64,000 nt of DNA from SYFY01 sp031385325. Lineage in GTDB: Bacteria > Pseudomonadota > Gammaproteobacteria > Pseudomonadales > Azotimanducaceae. The notes under the pieces are model-generated. The model worked only from the letters and a program-made list of their open reading frames with translations, was not told where the DNA came from and did not search any database. The translations under genes and the position numbers were made by a program. Numbering within the stretch: position 1 is the stretch's first letter; every line of letters starts with the position of its first letter. This document shows positions 44,638-53,301 of this stretch, in pieces. Location: positions 10,759 through 74,758 of the forward strand of contig JANNBJ010000107.1 in NCBI GenBank assembly GCA_031385325.1, in the 5' to 3' direction.

Positions 44638-44796
44638 CGTTGCCAAAGGCTGATCAAGCACACCGCCTTCGTTTGCAGCAACCGTAATTTCTCCAACCCG
44701 TACCAGACGGGCGACACTGTCGACAAGATCGGTATGCGGGACATCACCTGGGCCGCGACTGTGCGGCAGACTGTTGCAAGTTGTGGCAAGGGTCAC
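44617..44796 (-). CDS. Possible 59-residue small protein overlapping the acetyltransferase stop
   Basis: A GTG start overlaps the GNAT stop as GTGA. The product includes DVPHTDLVDSVARLVRVGEI and VAANEGGVLDQPLATSR, with a plausible amphipathic central part. It overlaps the end of the convergent Ddn-like gene. No family is recognised and there is no independent ribosome-binding site. It may be a chance frame or a decayed domain. Confidence 0.22.
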   Translation of the reverse strand: MTLATTCNSLPHSRGPGDVPHTDLVDSVARLVRVGEITVAANEGGVLDQPLATSRLGCF

Positions 44797-45497
44797 TCTT
44801 TCAATACCACTCTGAGTGTCGACTCGCCGTGATTCTTGAAGCCCATCCGCGTATACAGTCCGCAGGCACGGATGTTGTCCGATACCACATGCAGGAATGG
44901 CAACTCGCCACGGGCCAGTTCTCGGGCGATCAGACAGTTGACCAGACGGCGAGCATAACCACGCCCCTCGAAGTCCGGGTGCGTGCAGACCGCACTGATT
45001 TCGCGGTTGCCGTGAAAAAACAGTCGCTCACCCGCCATCGCTATCAGCCGCCTGTCGATGAAAATGCCGAAGAACTCGCCGAGTTCGATGGCACGAGGCC
45101 CGAATACGGTGAAATCCGCGTCAGCGGCCAGCGATACCACCGCTGCCACATCCTCTCGGCGCAGCTGAACAATTTCGTTGGATCCTCGTTCAGACCGGTG
45201 GCGAACTTGAACAGCACCGGTTGGCGCAGGGGCATCCCAGAACATGGTCACCAACTGCTTCTCTACCAGGACCCGCCAGCCGCGCGGCGTGACGCCTGCC
45301 CAGGCTTCGCAATAAAGTATTTCACCAGCGGCACTCCAGGGTGCCAAGGCATCAAAGTCCGGTACCTGCGGATCTGAAAACCCGACCAGAGGCGGGTAGC
45401 CCGTCGCATAACGACGTGCCCCACCGGCTCCTGCCGCCATCGCAGCATGTGGGCCAGACAGACATTGCCAGGCTGAATTGTCCAGTTCCGAGGGCAT
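44793..45497 (-). CDS. GNAT-family N-acetyltransferase
   Basis: The 234-residue protein has a degenerate N-terminal half and a C-terminal GNAT domain: GEFFGIFIDRRLIAMAGERLF, then EISAVCTHPDFEGRGYARRLVNCLIA with the acetyl-CoA loop (R/Q-x-x-G-x-G/A) and SDNIRACGLYTRMGFKNHGE. The Tyr and the final strand fit motif B. It transfers an acetyl group from acetyl-CoA to an amine; the acceptor is unknown. It is convergent with the Ddn-like gene. Confidence 0.85.
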   Translation of the reverse strand: MPSELDNSAWQCLSGPHAAMAAGAGGARRYATGYPPLVGFSDPQVPDFDALAPWSAAGEILYCEAWAGVTPRGWRVLVEKQLVTMFWDAPAPTGAVQVRHRSERGSNEIVQLRREDVAAVVSLAADADFTVFGPRAIELGEFFGIFIDRRLIAMAGERLFFHGNREISAVCTHPDFEGRGYARRLVNCLIARELARGELPFLHVVSDNIRACGLYTRMGFKNHGESTLRVVLKE

Positions 45498-45526
45498 CAG
45501 ACACGCTCCCTGCTGTGATATTTCGT

Positions 45527-45562
45527 GGGTCCGCTTCTCTACATGGGTCCGCTTCTCTACAT
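45527..45562. repeat. 18-bp direct repeat, two exact copies
   Basis: GGGTCCGCTTCTCTACAT occurs at 45527-45544 and 45545-45562, 30 bp upstream of the GNAT start. A shorter CACCCGT-type tandem run (45576-45594) follows. The function is unknown. Confidence 0.8.
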
Positions 45563-45752
45563 AGATCCCTTACCACACCCGTCACCCGTCACCCTTTTGG
45601 CAATCACCCGACCCTTGCCTGAGGAGCCAACACACGGCCCTCATCGTGTAGCACCGTTCCTGACCATGATCAAGAACCGGGCAAGTCAACGTCAACGCAC
45701 AGACGCGTGTACCATCATGCCGATCTGATCAACACCCACATACTCAACCCTG

Positions 45753-47507
45753 ATGGAAACCACGGCAGCCCGTTATCTCGCAGTCATCCTCTCTGCCGAT
45801 GTCGTTGACTATTCGCGGCACATGGCGAGGGATGAAGAGTCGACCATTCGGCAGGTTGGCGAACTTCGCCGGCGCGTCCAGTCGACTGTTCAGGAGTATT
45901 CAGGTCGATTGGTTGATTTCACCGGCGACAACTTCCTGGTCCAGTTCCCGGCACCGGTTGATGCCGTCCGCTTTGCGCTCGATCTTCAAGCCAATCCCGG
46001 CAAGCTGATCCTCAGGATCGGCATGCATCTGGGCGAGGTGCGTGCCGAAGACGGTTTGTTGTTCGGCGACACCGTCAACATCGCAGCGCGAATCCAGGGC
46101 CTCGCGGAACCTGGTGGTGTCTGCGTATCGGCAAGCATTCTCTCCAGCATCGAAAATCAGCTGCAGGTCCAGGCGACCAACCTCGGCACTCCAGTGCTGA
46201 AAAACCTGCCGCAGCGTGTCCAGGTGTTTCAGATCATCCACCTCGAGGCGGCTACCGACCGACGTGGCGAAACGCCCAGCCGCGGGCAACGAGATCTCAG
46301 CGCCCTGTGTCGCATTGCCGTGCTGCCCTTCGAAACGTTGACGCGTGCAGAAGAAGACGAGGTGCTGGCCGACGGAATGACTGAGGACGTCATCGGCCTG
46401 TTGTCCCGGTTACCCGGTTTCCACGTCATTTCTCGCACCTCGACGTTTGCGTACAAGGGACGTTCGCAGGATGTCCGGCAGGCTGCCGAACGACTCGGTG
46501 TTCAGTACATTGTTTCCGGGTCGGTGCGACGCTCTGGCTCCCGAATTCGCATCACCGCTCAGCTCGCCGATGCTGAACACGGCACCCAACTGTGGTCGGA
46601 ACGCTACGATCGAACGCTGGATGACATCTTTGCAGTTCAGGATGAGGTTACCCGAGCCATCGCGGCGCAGCTCATGCCTGAATTGACTGCTGCCGAAGGG
46701 TCCCGCGCCCGACTCGAAGCACCAGACAATCTCGATGCCTGGTCGTATTACCAACGAGCACTGGCTGAGCGGCTGCGACCCTCGACACGGGTCAGCCTGA
46801 ATGAGACGGAAGACCTCTTGCTCCAGTCGATTCGCTGTGATCCAAACTTTGCCCCGGCTCACTCCTTTCTCGGCAATGTGCTGGCAACCAGAATCCTGTT
46901 CGGCTGGAGTGATCAGATCGCACAGGACGGTACGCGTGCGCTTGCAAGCAGCAGTCGCGCCGCTGAACTGGCGCCTAATCATCCCTCTGTTCTGCATGAC
47001 CGCGGAATCGCCCTGGGGGTGCTCGATCGATCAGGAGACGGTGAATCGCTGATCCTGAAATCGGTCGAACTCAACCCGAACAACGCGCACGGCTGGGCTA
47101 CGCTGGGTTACATGGCGGTACGTGCAAAAAAACCGGAACTCGGCATCGAGCATGTGTCGCGCGCCATCAGCCTTTCTCCGCACGATCAGCGCGTCTACCT
47201 CTGGGATGCGTATCTTGCGGTGGCTTATGCGTCGCTGGAACAGTATGCCAATTGCCTGGAGCATGCCGAGCGATCAACTCGCAGCTTCGACGGACTGGAA
47301 CTGCCCTGGTTCCTGCGCACCGTGGCGTCAGCCTCGCTTGGGCGCCTCGAAGAAGCGTACGGTGCTGCCACAAACTTCAGGCAACGCTGGCCGGATATCA
47401 CGGACCTCGCTTTGAAGTCCATCGTCAAGCGTCAGGGGCCGCCAGATCGTGAACTCTCGGAGCGTCTGCAGGCACTGTTCTGGAAGCTCTATTCCCAACC
47501 ACGTTGA
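45753..47507 (+). CDS. Class III adenylate/guanylate cyclase with TolB-like and TPR domains
   Basis: The 584-residue protein has a cyclase catalytic domain at residues 8-160: AVILSADVVDYSRHM (first metal Asp), FTGDNFLVQF (second metal Asp) and GDTVNIAARIQGLAEPGG (transition-state-stabilising region). A TolB/CadC-like segment follows at about 185-320 (IAVLPFETLTRAEEDEVLADG, ITAQLADAEHGTQLWSERYD). TPR repeats begin at about 330. It has no membrane helix, so it is cytoplasmic. It makes cAMP or cGMP from the nucleotide in response to a signal sensed by the repeats. It is monocistronic and convergent with the cytochrome gene 25 bp away. Confidence 0.92.
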   Translation: METTAARYLAVILSADVVDYSRHMARDEESTIRQVGELRRRVQSTVQEYSGRLVDFTGDNFLVQFPAPVDAVRFALDLQANPGKLILRIGMHLGEVRAEDGLLFGDTVNIAARIQGLAEPGGVCVSASILSSIENQLQVQATNLGTPVLKNLPQRVQVFQIIHLEAATDRRGETPSRGQRDLSALCRIAVLPFETLTRAEEDEVLADGMTEDVIGLLSRLPGFHVISRTSTFAYKGRSQDVRQAAERLGVQYIVSGSVRRSGSRIRITAQLADAEHGTQLWSERYDRTLDDIFAVQDEVTRAIAAQLMPELTAAEGSRARLEAPDNLDAWSYYQRALAERLRPSTRVSLNETEDLLLQSIRCDPNFAPAHSFLGNVLATRILFGWSDQIAQDGTRALASSSRAAELAPNHPSVLHDRGIALGVLDRSGDGESLILKSVELNPNNAHGWATLGYMAVRAKKPELGIEHVSRAISLSPHDQRVYLWDAYLAVAYASLEQYANCLEHAERSTRSFDGLELPWFLRTVASASLGRLEEAYGAATNFRQRWPDITDLALKSIVKRQGPPDRELSERLQALFWKLYSQPR

Positions 47508-47532
47508 TCGTGTCGTGCGTGAAGTTGGCCGG

Positions 47533-50220
47533 TCAGTGAGGGCGGGGGATGACAACGGCGGTTCTGGCCATGACCAATCGGAAACCCTGCAGCGGACTGT
47601 CATCGAAATTGGCGTAGGCCACCAGTGACATCAGACGGTCAGTCTCCTGCCCCAGATTCGCAAAACGATCTGCCAGGTAGTACGGCGGGGCCGCCTGGTA
47701 GACCAGGGTCGCCTCAACCTCAACCGCGTCTTCCGCTTTGAACCCCTTCCTGAAACTGGCGACATAACGAACCTCATCGTAACCGGCTATTGGTGCTCGA
47801 ACCGGCAGACCGCCTTTGGCAACGGGACGAGTCACGTTGGCCCAGTCACCAGTAAGCGACCAGCCCCGTGGCAGGATGCGATTGTCTTTCATCTCGTTGA
47901 AGAGACTGAAAAAGCTCGTCGTCAGCATGCCCAAGTTGTCGGTATGCCGCTGTTCGTAGATCTGTACCTCATTGGGACTGTTGATGATGTCGAAGTCGGG
48001 CAGCAGTTGACTCGGTGCGGACGCGAACTCACTGGGCAAGGCCACACCTTCGCTATCTGTCAGTACCCCGGCGGCGTTCATGGCGCCTGACTGCCACAAG
48101 ATCTGTCCATTCGCTCCCTTCACGGCTAACTGCAGAACAGCCCGACGAAATCCGACCCCTGAAGGAAACTTGTGGCCGGTCAGATTATCGACACGCACGG
48201 TCGCCAGCAGTTTGCCGTCAACCATTCGAACGTCACGAATCACGAGTGTTGCTGCCTGCTGCGCCATGCGGACCGCCTCGTCACCGGCCAGTCGAATCCG
48301 CGGTATCGGATTCTGTTCTGCTCCCGGTGTAGGCCCCGCCGCATCGAACACACAGTGCCCAAGCGTGTCGGGAAATTGCTGGAACAAACCCAGAGCAAAC
48401 GCATTGACCCCAACCAGGGTGTGCCGGCGGTAGGGCCGCGGTTGTACCGAGATCAGGGTGTCATCGGCGCGGTGCGGCACGGCAGGAAAACGATTGTCTT
48501 CGATCCCGGCAATGCGCGACACAAGGGGTGTTGCCGCATCGAGATGAAAGGTGTCCGGCATATGACAGGCAGCACAGGTCTTCTGTGCAGGACCACCGTC
48601 CCGATAGTCACTGTTGAGCCATTCCAGATAGGTGGTCTGTTCGTGGACCTGCTTGAAAGATGATGGATCGCCGGGCATGCCACGTGGTATCGCTGGCGGG
48701 ACAACCGTATGGCAGGACCCACACAACGCACTCGAACCGATTTGCGTTCCATGCTCGGGCGTCAGTCCGATGGACTGCTGCATCGGCATCACCAACGGGT
48801 CCTTGAAGGGGCCATAAACCCGGCCCGCAGGACCAGTCTTGAACCCGGCGTTGAAACTCGGTGGTGTGCCCAGCCCATCAGGGGTGATGTGATGACACGT
48901 CGTGCAGGCAACCCCGCCACGACCCAGCGCACCGACCTTTGCGTGCGGGTCATCTCCGATTGCGTACAACATCGCCTTGTTGAATCCCTGACCGCCTTCC
49001 GTCTTGAAAGTACGCGCGCCCTGAACTGCGTGACACGACAGGCAGAATTCCTGAATGTAATCGGCGCGCTCCGGGCGCAGCGAAATTTCCGATTCGAGTT
49101 GGGCAAGGAAAATCGGATCGCGGGCGGCCAGCCCCATCATTGACGCACTCCACTCTCCCCATGGAGAAATGTTGTACAACTCACCGTGATCCGTCGCGAT
49201 CATCATTTCCGGCAGGATGGAGCCGGCCAGGGAGCTGGAGTCATGACAACCGTTGCAGTTGTCTGCAGAGAGGAACGTGTCCTTTCCATTCTTCGGCACG
49301 GGTACGTGATCAAACGAGGTGTCCATTGGCAACGGCTTGACGTTGCCCGGCGCAGGAATGGGTCGTCCTTTAAAAGTGGCCACAATGGCGGGATTTGGTA
49401 CTGATCGCGGCAATGGCAGATCGCCGTCAGTACTCAACTGGCAGCTGCTTCGCTGTCGCACGTACCGACTATGCGAGGAGTCACGACCGACCAGTGGTTG
49501 CGCGGGCGAGGAACCGGCACGCTTCAACGGTGCCACAAAATCGAAGTAGGCATAGGTCTGGATGTCCTTGGCATCGATGTTGCCAAGCGATGCAAAGGTA
49601 AGCTGTGTTGTATCAGCAGAAGCATGGCACGCCAGGCAGAAGTTCATTCCCTGCTGCGCTCCAAGAAACTGTTTCCCGTTGGTGGCATTGTCAGGGCGGT
49701 AATACAACAGCCATATCCAGCCATCATGCGATCCACCTGCCTTGCGTTGCATCACTGCCCAGCCAGTGACCGGATCGTCCGGTCCCTTGGGCAGGACCTC
49801 TGCATACATCTCCTTGATGATCATGGCGTCATCCGGAATCGCCCCTTTGCGGCCACCACGCAGCCAGGCGACTACCGGTTCGGAGTAGTACACCCGTGAC
49901 CGCGCATGGGTGGCTGCGCTTGCGCCAGCGAGGTACGGCCCCGTGCGGCGGATGCCATCCGTCAGCTGAGTATGGTCCCGGGTCCAGGCCCTGTAACCGT
50001 TGTCGTTGAGGAGACTGTCGACCAGAAAAACGCAGTATTTGAGCGATGGTTGGTGCTCGAACACTTTGCACTCGGCTGGAATTTCTGATGCTCCAGCGGA
50101 AAGGACTTCCGCTGCGCCGGCATGCATGCCGAATGAGACAACGATGGCCCCGGAAATCATGACGAAGGCAGACAGAATCTGTTTGCAGATCTTCTCAGCG
50201 TGGTTTGGTCGGTCGATCAC
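47533..50220 (-). CDS. Hexahaem c-type cytochrome, periplasmic
   Basis: The 895-residue protein has a secretion-like N terminus (SAFVMISGAIVVSFGMHAGAAE, about 17-38). It carries six CxxCH haem sites: CLACH (about 195), CNGCH (322), CLSCH (393), CTTCH (439), CGSCH (500) and CAACH (549). The C-terminal 300 residues lack haem motifs and resemble a beta-rich domain. It would act in periplasmic electron transfer, possibly reducing or oxidising organic compounds. Cytochromes of this size occur beside secreted catabolic proteins. It is convergent with the cyclase gene and 185 bp from the next secreted-protein gene on the same strand. Confidence 0.88.
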   Translation of the reverse strand: MIDRPNHAEKICKQILSAFVMISGAIVVSFGMHAGAAEVLSAGASEIPAECKVFEHQPSLKYCVFLVDSLLNDNGYRAWTRDHTQLTDGIRRTGPYLAGASAATHARSRVYYSEPVVAWLRGGRKGAIPDDAMIIKEMYAEVLPKGPDDPVTGWAVMQRKAGGSHDGWIWLLYYRPDNATNGKQFLGAQQGMNFCLACHASADTTQLTFASLGNIDAKDIQTYAYFDFVAPLKRAGSSPAQPLVGRDSSHSRYVRQRSSCQLSTDGDLPLPRSVPNPAIVATFKGRPIPAPGNVKPLPMDTSFDHVPVPKNGKDTFLSADNCNGCHDSSSLAGSILPEMMIATDHGELYNISPWGEWSASMMGLAARDPIFLAQLESEISLRPERADYIQEFCLSCHAVQGARTFKTEGGQGFNKAMLYAIGDDPHAKVGALGRGGVACTTCHHITPDGLGTPPSFNAGFKTGPAGRVYGPFKDPLVMPMQQSIGLTPEHGTQIGSSALCGSCHTVVPPAIPRGMPGDPSSFKQVHEQTTYLEWLNSDYRDGGPAQKTCAACHMPDTFHLDAATPLVSRIAGIEDNRFPAVPHRADDTLISVQPRPYRRHTLVGVNAFALGLFQQFPDTLGHCVFDAAGPTPGAEQNPIPRIRLAGDEAVRMAQQAATLVIRDVRMVDGKLLATVRVDNLTGHKFPSGVGFRRAVLQLAVKGANGQILWQSGAMNAAGVLTDSEGVALPSEFASAPSQLLPDFDIINSPNEVQIYEQRHTDNLGMLTTSFFSLFNEMKDNRILPRGWSLTGDWANVTRPVAKGGLPVRAPIAGYDEVRYVASFRKGFKAEDAVEVEATLVYQAAPPYYLADRFANLGQETDRLMSLVAYANFDDSPLQGFRLVMARTAVVIPRPH

Positions 50221-50405
50221 AGGCCTGGTCCCGGCACCTGAGCCTTCAGCACACCCAACTGGGTGAGTTCGAATTGCCTGTCGGACAGTTCCGGATCCGC
50301 TTGTCGCTCAGACGCGACAATCAACGGAATAACCACTCGGCCGAACCACATGAACACTCTCCTCGAAGACGGCTCGAGTCGTCATGGCGCTGCAATCCCC
50401 AGCGC
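50221..50405. other. Intergenic gap between cytochrome and secreted-protein genes
   Basis: These 185 bp hold no gene I can support. It is probably the promoter region for the minus-strand cytochrome. Confidence 0.4.
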
Positions 50406-51452
50406 TCACTGCCCGCCAGTGGACGCCCCGCCCTTCTCTGCTGCCTTGTCGGCCTCCAGCAACCGCGCGCCACGCAGCATGTTTCCCATCGCGAGGTTTC
50501 CCTCGTGACAGGCGTACTCAAACAAACGATCTTCGGTACGTGGCCAGGGATACTCGCCACTGAACGCTGTTGTCCACACCTTGGGATCTTCGACCTTGAA
50601 GCTGTAGAGCAACGTGTTGTCATCCAGCTTCCTGAATCGCTCGACGACGTGCAGATCCTCGCCCGCCAGGTACATCGCCGGCGTGTCACGGAAGTTGGTG
50701 GTGTCGACGACCAGCGTGTCCCCTTCCCACCAACCGATGGAATCACCGAGCCACTTGCGCACGTCTGCGGGCGCATGCTCACTGTTCATGCGTACGATGC
50801 GCGCGTCATGCACCATCTCCGAGAGAATCATCACGTGATGCTCCGTCTGCACGATGCGATGCAGGTTGTTGTACAACGCGGGCAGCATCGGTGGTCCACC
50901 GGTGGAGCTGAATCCGAGCAAACACCGATCCGACAACGTGGTGGACTCAGGGTTGTCCCAGGGTCCAGGACCGGGATACCACCACGCAGCACCTTCGTTG
51001 GGTCGGAACATCGCAAAAAACCTGGCCGCACGGCCCATACCGTATGGCGTCATGGGTGGTTGGCGCCCATTGACCGGATCGTGAAGGATGGAGGTACGGA
51101 ACTTGCCATCGACCAGCGCCGCAGTTTCCCCGTTGTCGATCCAGAAGCTGTTGTAGCCACCAACATTACCTGCCGCGCCGGACGATCCATCACCACCTGC
51201 AGGAGGCGCCTCCCGATTCGGATCACTGTCCAGCTGGCCAGCAGTCATGGCGGCTTTCGCCGTCTCTTCGATTTTTTTCGCATCCGTAGGCGACATGTAC
51301 AACTTGTCACCAAACGCTTCCGGTCGCTGCAGCGGTGTCAACGTTGCAATGTCATAGGTGCCAGACAGATCCGGCGCCTTGCCCGCAGCGGACACCGACG
51401 CCGACAGACCGGTCAACAACATGGCAACACACATCAGGATCAATTGTTTCAT
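50406..51452 (-). CDS. Secreted protein of unknown function (WWEGDTLVVDTTNF type)
   Basis: The 348-residue protein has a clear signal peptide (MKQLILMCVAMLLTGLSASV ending ASA, cleavage near residue 22). The body has low-complexity glycine and proline runs (about 80-110) and the motif GWWEGDTLVVDTTNFRD (about 247-263). This motif recurs in many periplasmic proteins of Acidobacteria and Gammaproteobacteria of unknown role. It has a related, shorter neighbour encoded at 51506. The repeated association with a multihaem cytochrome suggests a role in binding or presenting an external substrate, but this is not proven. Confidence 0.75.
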   Translation of the reverse strand: MKQLILMCVAMLLTGLSASVSAAGKAPDLSGTYDIATLTPLQRPEAFGDKLYMSPTDAKKIEETAKAAMTAGQLDSDPNREAPPAGGDGSSGAAGNVGGYNSFWIDNGETAALVDGKFRTSILHDPVNGRQPPMTPYGMGRAARFFAMFRPNEGAAWWYPGPGPWDNPESTTLSDRCLLGFSSTGGPPMLPALYNNLHRIVQTEHHVMILSEMVHDARIVRMNSEHAPADVRKWLGDSIGWWEGDTLVVDTTNFRDTPAMYLAGEDLHVVERFRKLDDNTLLYSFKVEDPKVWTTAFSGEYPWPRTEDRLFEYACHEGNLAMGNMLRGARLLEADKAAEKGGASTGGQ

Positions 51453-51505
51453 CTCATCCTCCTGGCGATCTGGTTACCTCGCCCGCATTGTTCAAAAAAT
51501 GCGGC

Positions 51506-52366
51506 TTAGCGTGGCAGCGGCTTTCGTCGAAACTCGCCGTACATCAGTTCTTCCACAAATTCGACACACTTGAAATCCATCAGCTCGATACCTGGTTCCA
51601 GCCGCCGATAAAGCGGCATCTCAATGGTCCACGGTGCAGTGAACGTAGCCGGATCGTCGATGGTGGCTTCATACCAGAGGTGATTGGCACTCATGGGTGT
51701 GATTCGTTCGGTGACCTTCATCTGTTCGCTGTGATGATTACCTGAGCGGTCGAACCAGGTGTCGGCCTGTTGCCCGGTCACCTCGATCACCAGAGTGTCG
51801 CCGTCCCATTGGCCATAAGACTGTCCCATCCAGGAGTCAACCGGAGCAGGACCAGGATCTTTCATCAGCACGTCCCGATTGGCACCGGCGTACTGGTAGG
51901 CGATGAAGATGTCCTGCCTGTTCTGGAAGATCTGGAACGGCTGCGGCATGTAGGTCGCGCGTGGTATGCCCGGCAGGTAACACTTCACTTCAGGATCACG
52001 ATTGGCCCAGTCCGCCGCATTTTCCTGGCGGATCTTCAACGCCGCTTCCGTATAGGGGATACGCCCGCCACCCTTGACGACACCAATGCCGGGCGGCACG
52101 GACGCGGTTGCGCCCATGCGAAGCACCGGGATTGCCGGCACCGGCCCCATCGGCCCTTCCCGCAACTGGACACCGGCACGCGCCATGTGTCGTTCAACGT
52201 CCCAGTTGGCTTCATTCATCGCTTGCCAGATGCCGTTCAGATCCGGATGTTTGCCGTCCGGACCGCGCGGGGCTTTGTAATCAGCGCCGATCACCAGCGT
52301 CGTCGAGAACAGCAGGCTGCCGGCAACAAGCCATCGCACACTGCGCATGAAGTCCATCGATAGCAT
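51506..52366 (-). CDS. Secreted protein of the same broad family as 50406
   Basis: The 286-residue protein from ATG 52366 has a signal segment MRSVRWLVAGSLLFSTTLVIGADY. The body has QWDGDTLVIEVTGQQADTWFD, equivalent to the WEGDTLVVDTTNF motif of the adjacent protein, and ERITPMSANHLWYEATIDDPATFTAPW. Paralogy to the neighbour is therefore visible. The stop lies 53 bp upstream of the neighbour's start, so they are probably co-transcribed. Other in-frame ATGs at 52357 and 52348 are possible; the last would start closest to the signal peptide. The function is unknown. Confidence 0.75.
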   Translation of the reverse strand: MLSMDFMRSVRWLVAGSLLFSTTLVIGADYKAPRGPDGKHPDLNGIWQAMNEANWDVERHMARAGVQLREGPMGPVPAIPVLRMGATASVPPGIGVVKGGGRIPYTEAALKIRQENAADWANRDPEVKCYLPGIPRATYMPQPFQIFQNRQDIFIAYQYAGANRDVLMKDPGPAPVDSWMGQSYGQWDGDTLVIEVTGQQADTWFDRSGNHHSEQMKVTERITPMSANHLWYEATIDDPATFTAPWTIEMPLYRRLEPGIELMDFKCVEFVEELMYGEFRRKPLPR

Positions 52367-52371
52367 GGTTC

Positions 52372-53247
52372 TCAGACCTCCATTGGCTTGAGCGGACGGG
52401 GCCACTGGTCCCGGCTGGCTTTCATGGCAGCATCCACGTCATCCACAGTCCACGGGCCATCTTTCGGTGCGTGCTGACCAATCGTGAGCACCTGCCATGA
52501 CAGCAGGGAGATGCGGTTACCCCCGACGCAGAACTGGCGACCGGTGACATCTTTTGCGTCATCCGTGCACAACCAGACCACAACCGGCGACACCTTGTCC
52601 GGCGCAAAGCGATCCGCCTGCCCTTCCTGCATGATGTCCTCGGTCATGCGCGAAAACGCTGCGGGTGCCAGCGTGTTCACCGTAATGCCAGACTTCATGC
52701 CTTCCAGTGCAAGCACCCGGGTGAACCCTGCGATGCCTGCTTTTGCAGCGCCATAGTTGGCCTGTCCGAAGTTGCCGATCAACCCCGATGTCGAGCTGGT
52801 ATTGATGATCCGGCCACCTTCAGCCTGAGCCAGCAGCTGATCCCACGCTGCCCGGGTGACCAGGTAGGTGCCACGCAAGTGGACTTCGATGACGATGTCC
52901 CATTCGGCGTGGGTCATCTTCTTGAATGTGCGATCGCGCAATATGCCGGCGTTGTTGACCAGGATATCGAGCCTGCCAAAGGCCTCTACCGCCTTGGCCA
53001 CCATGCCAGCCGCATCGGCTTCATTGGTGACCGACCCATAGTGCGCCACCGCCGTGCCGCCATTGGCCTTGATTTCAGCAACCACACCATCGGCCATGGA
53101 GTGACCTGCGCCTGAACCGTCGCGCGATCCACCGAGATCATTGACCACGACCTTGGCACCTTCCGCCGCCAGTCCGAGCGCATGACAACGACCCAGCCCG
53201 CCACCAGCACCGGTGACTATGGCTACCTTCCCATCGAGTTTTCCCAA
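52372..53247 (-). CDS. SDR-family dehydrogenase, 3-hydroxyacyl-CoA/steroid type
   Basis: The 291-residue protein starts at TTG 53247, with GGAGAGG upstream. It has AIVTGAGGGLGRCHALGLAAEGAKVVVNDLGGSRDG (TGxxxGxG), LVNNAGILRDRTF, RIINTSSTSGLIGNFGQANYGAAKAGI (Ser and YxxxK) and GITVNTLAPAAFSRM. The NDLGGSRDG and FGQANYGAAKAGI pattern is typical of peroxisomal-type 3-hydroxyacyl-CoA dehydrogenase and steroid 17-beta-type SDRs. It ends just 5 bp before the secreted-protein start. It could oxidise a CoA-linked catabolic intermediate. Confidence 0.88.
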   Translation of the reverse strand: MGKLDGKVAIVTGAGGGLGRCHALGLAAEGAKVVVNDLGGSRDGSGAGHSMADGVVAEIKANGGTAVAHYGSVTNEADAAGMVAKAVEAFGRLDILVNNAGILRDRTFKKMTHAEWDIVIEVHLRGTYLVTRAAWDQLLAQAEGGRIINTSSTSGLIGNFGQANYGAAKAGIAGFTRVLALEGMKSGITVNTLAPAAFSRMTEDIMQEGQADRFAPDKVSPVVVWLCTDDAKDVTGRQFCVGGNRISLLSWQVLTIGQHAPKDGPWTVDDVDAAMKASRDQWPRPLKPMEV

Positions 53248-53301
53248 TTCCCCTCTCCGCTGATCTGTACACTTTGAAGTGTACCCAAACATGCACCGCA
53301 C

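Noticed and set aside
41877..45562. Tandem repeats as a CRISPR array
   Set aside because: Units are adjacent without spacers and too short; there are no cas genes nearby.
45498..45752. Short frames between the GNAT and cyclase genes
   Set aside because: They are driven by the direct repeats and lack a start signal and recognisable composition.
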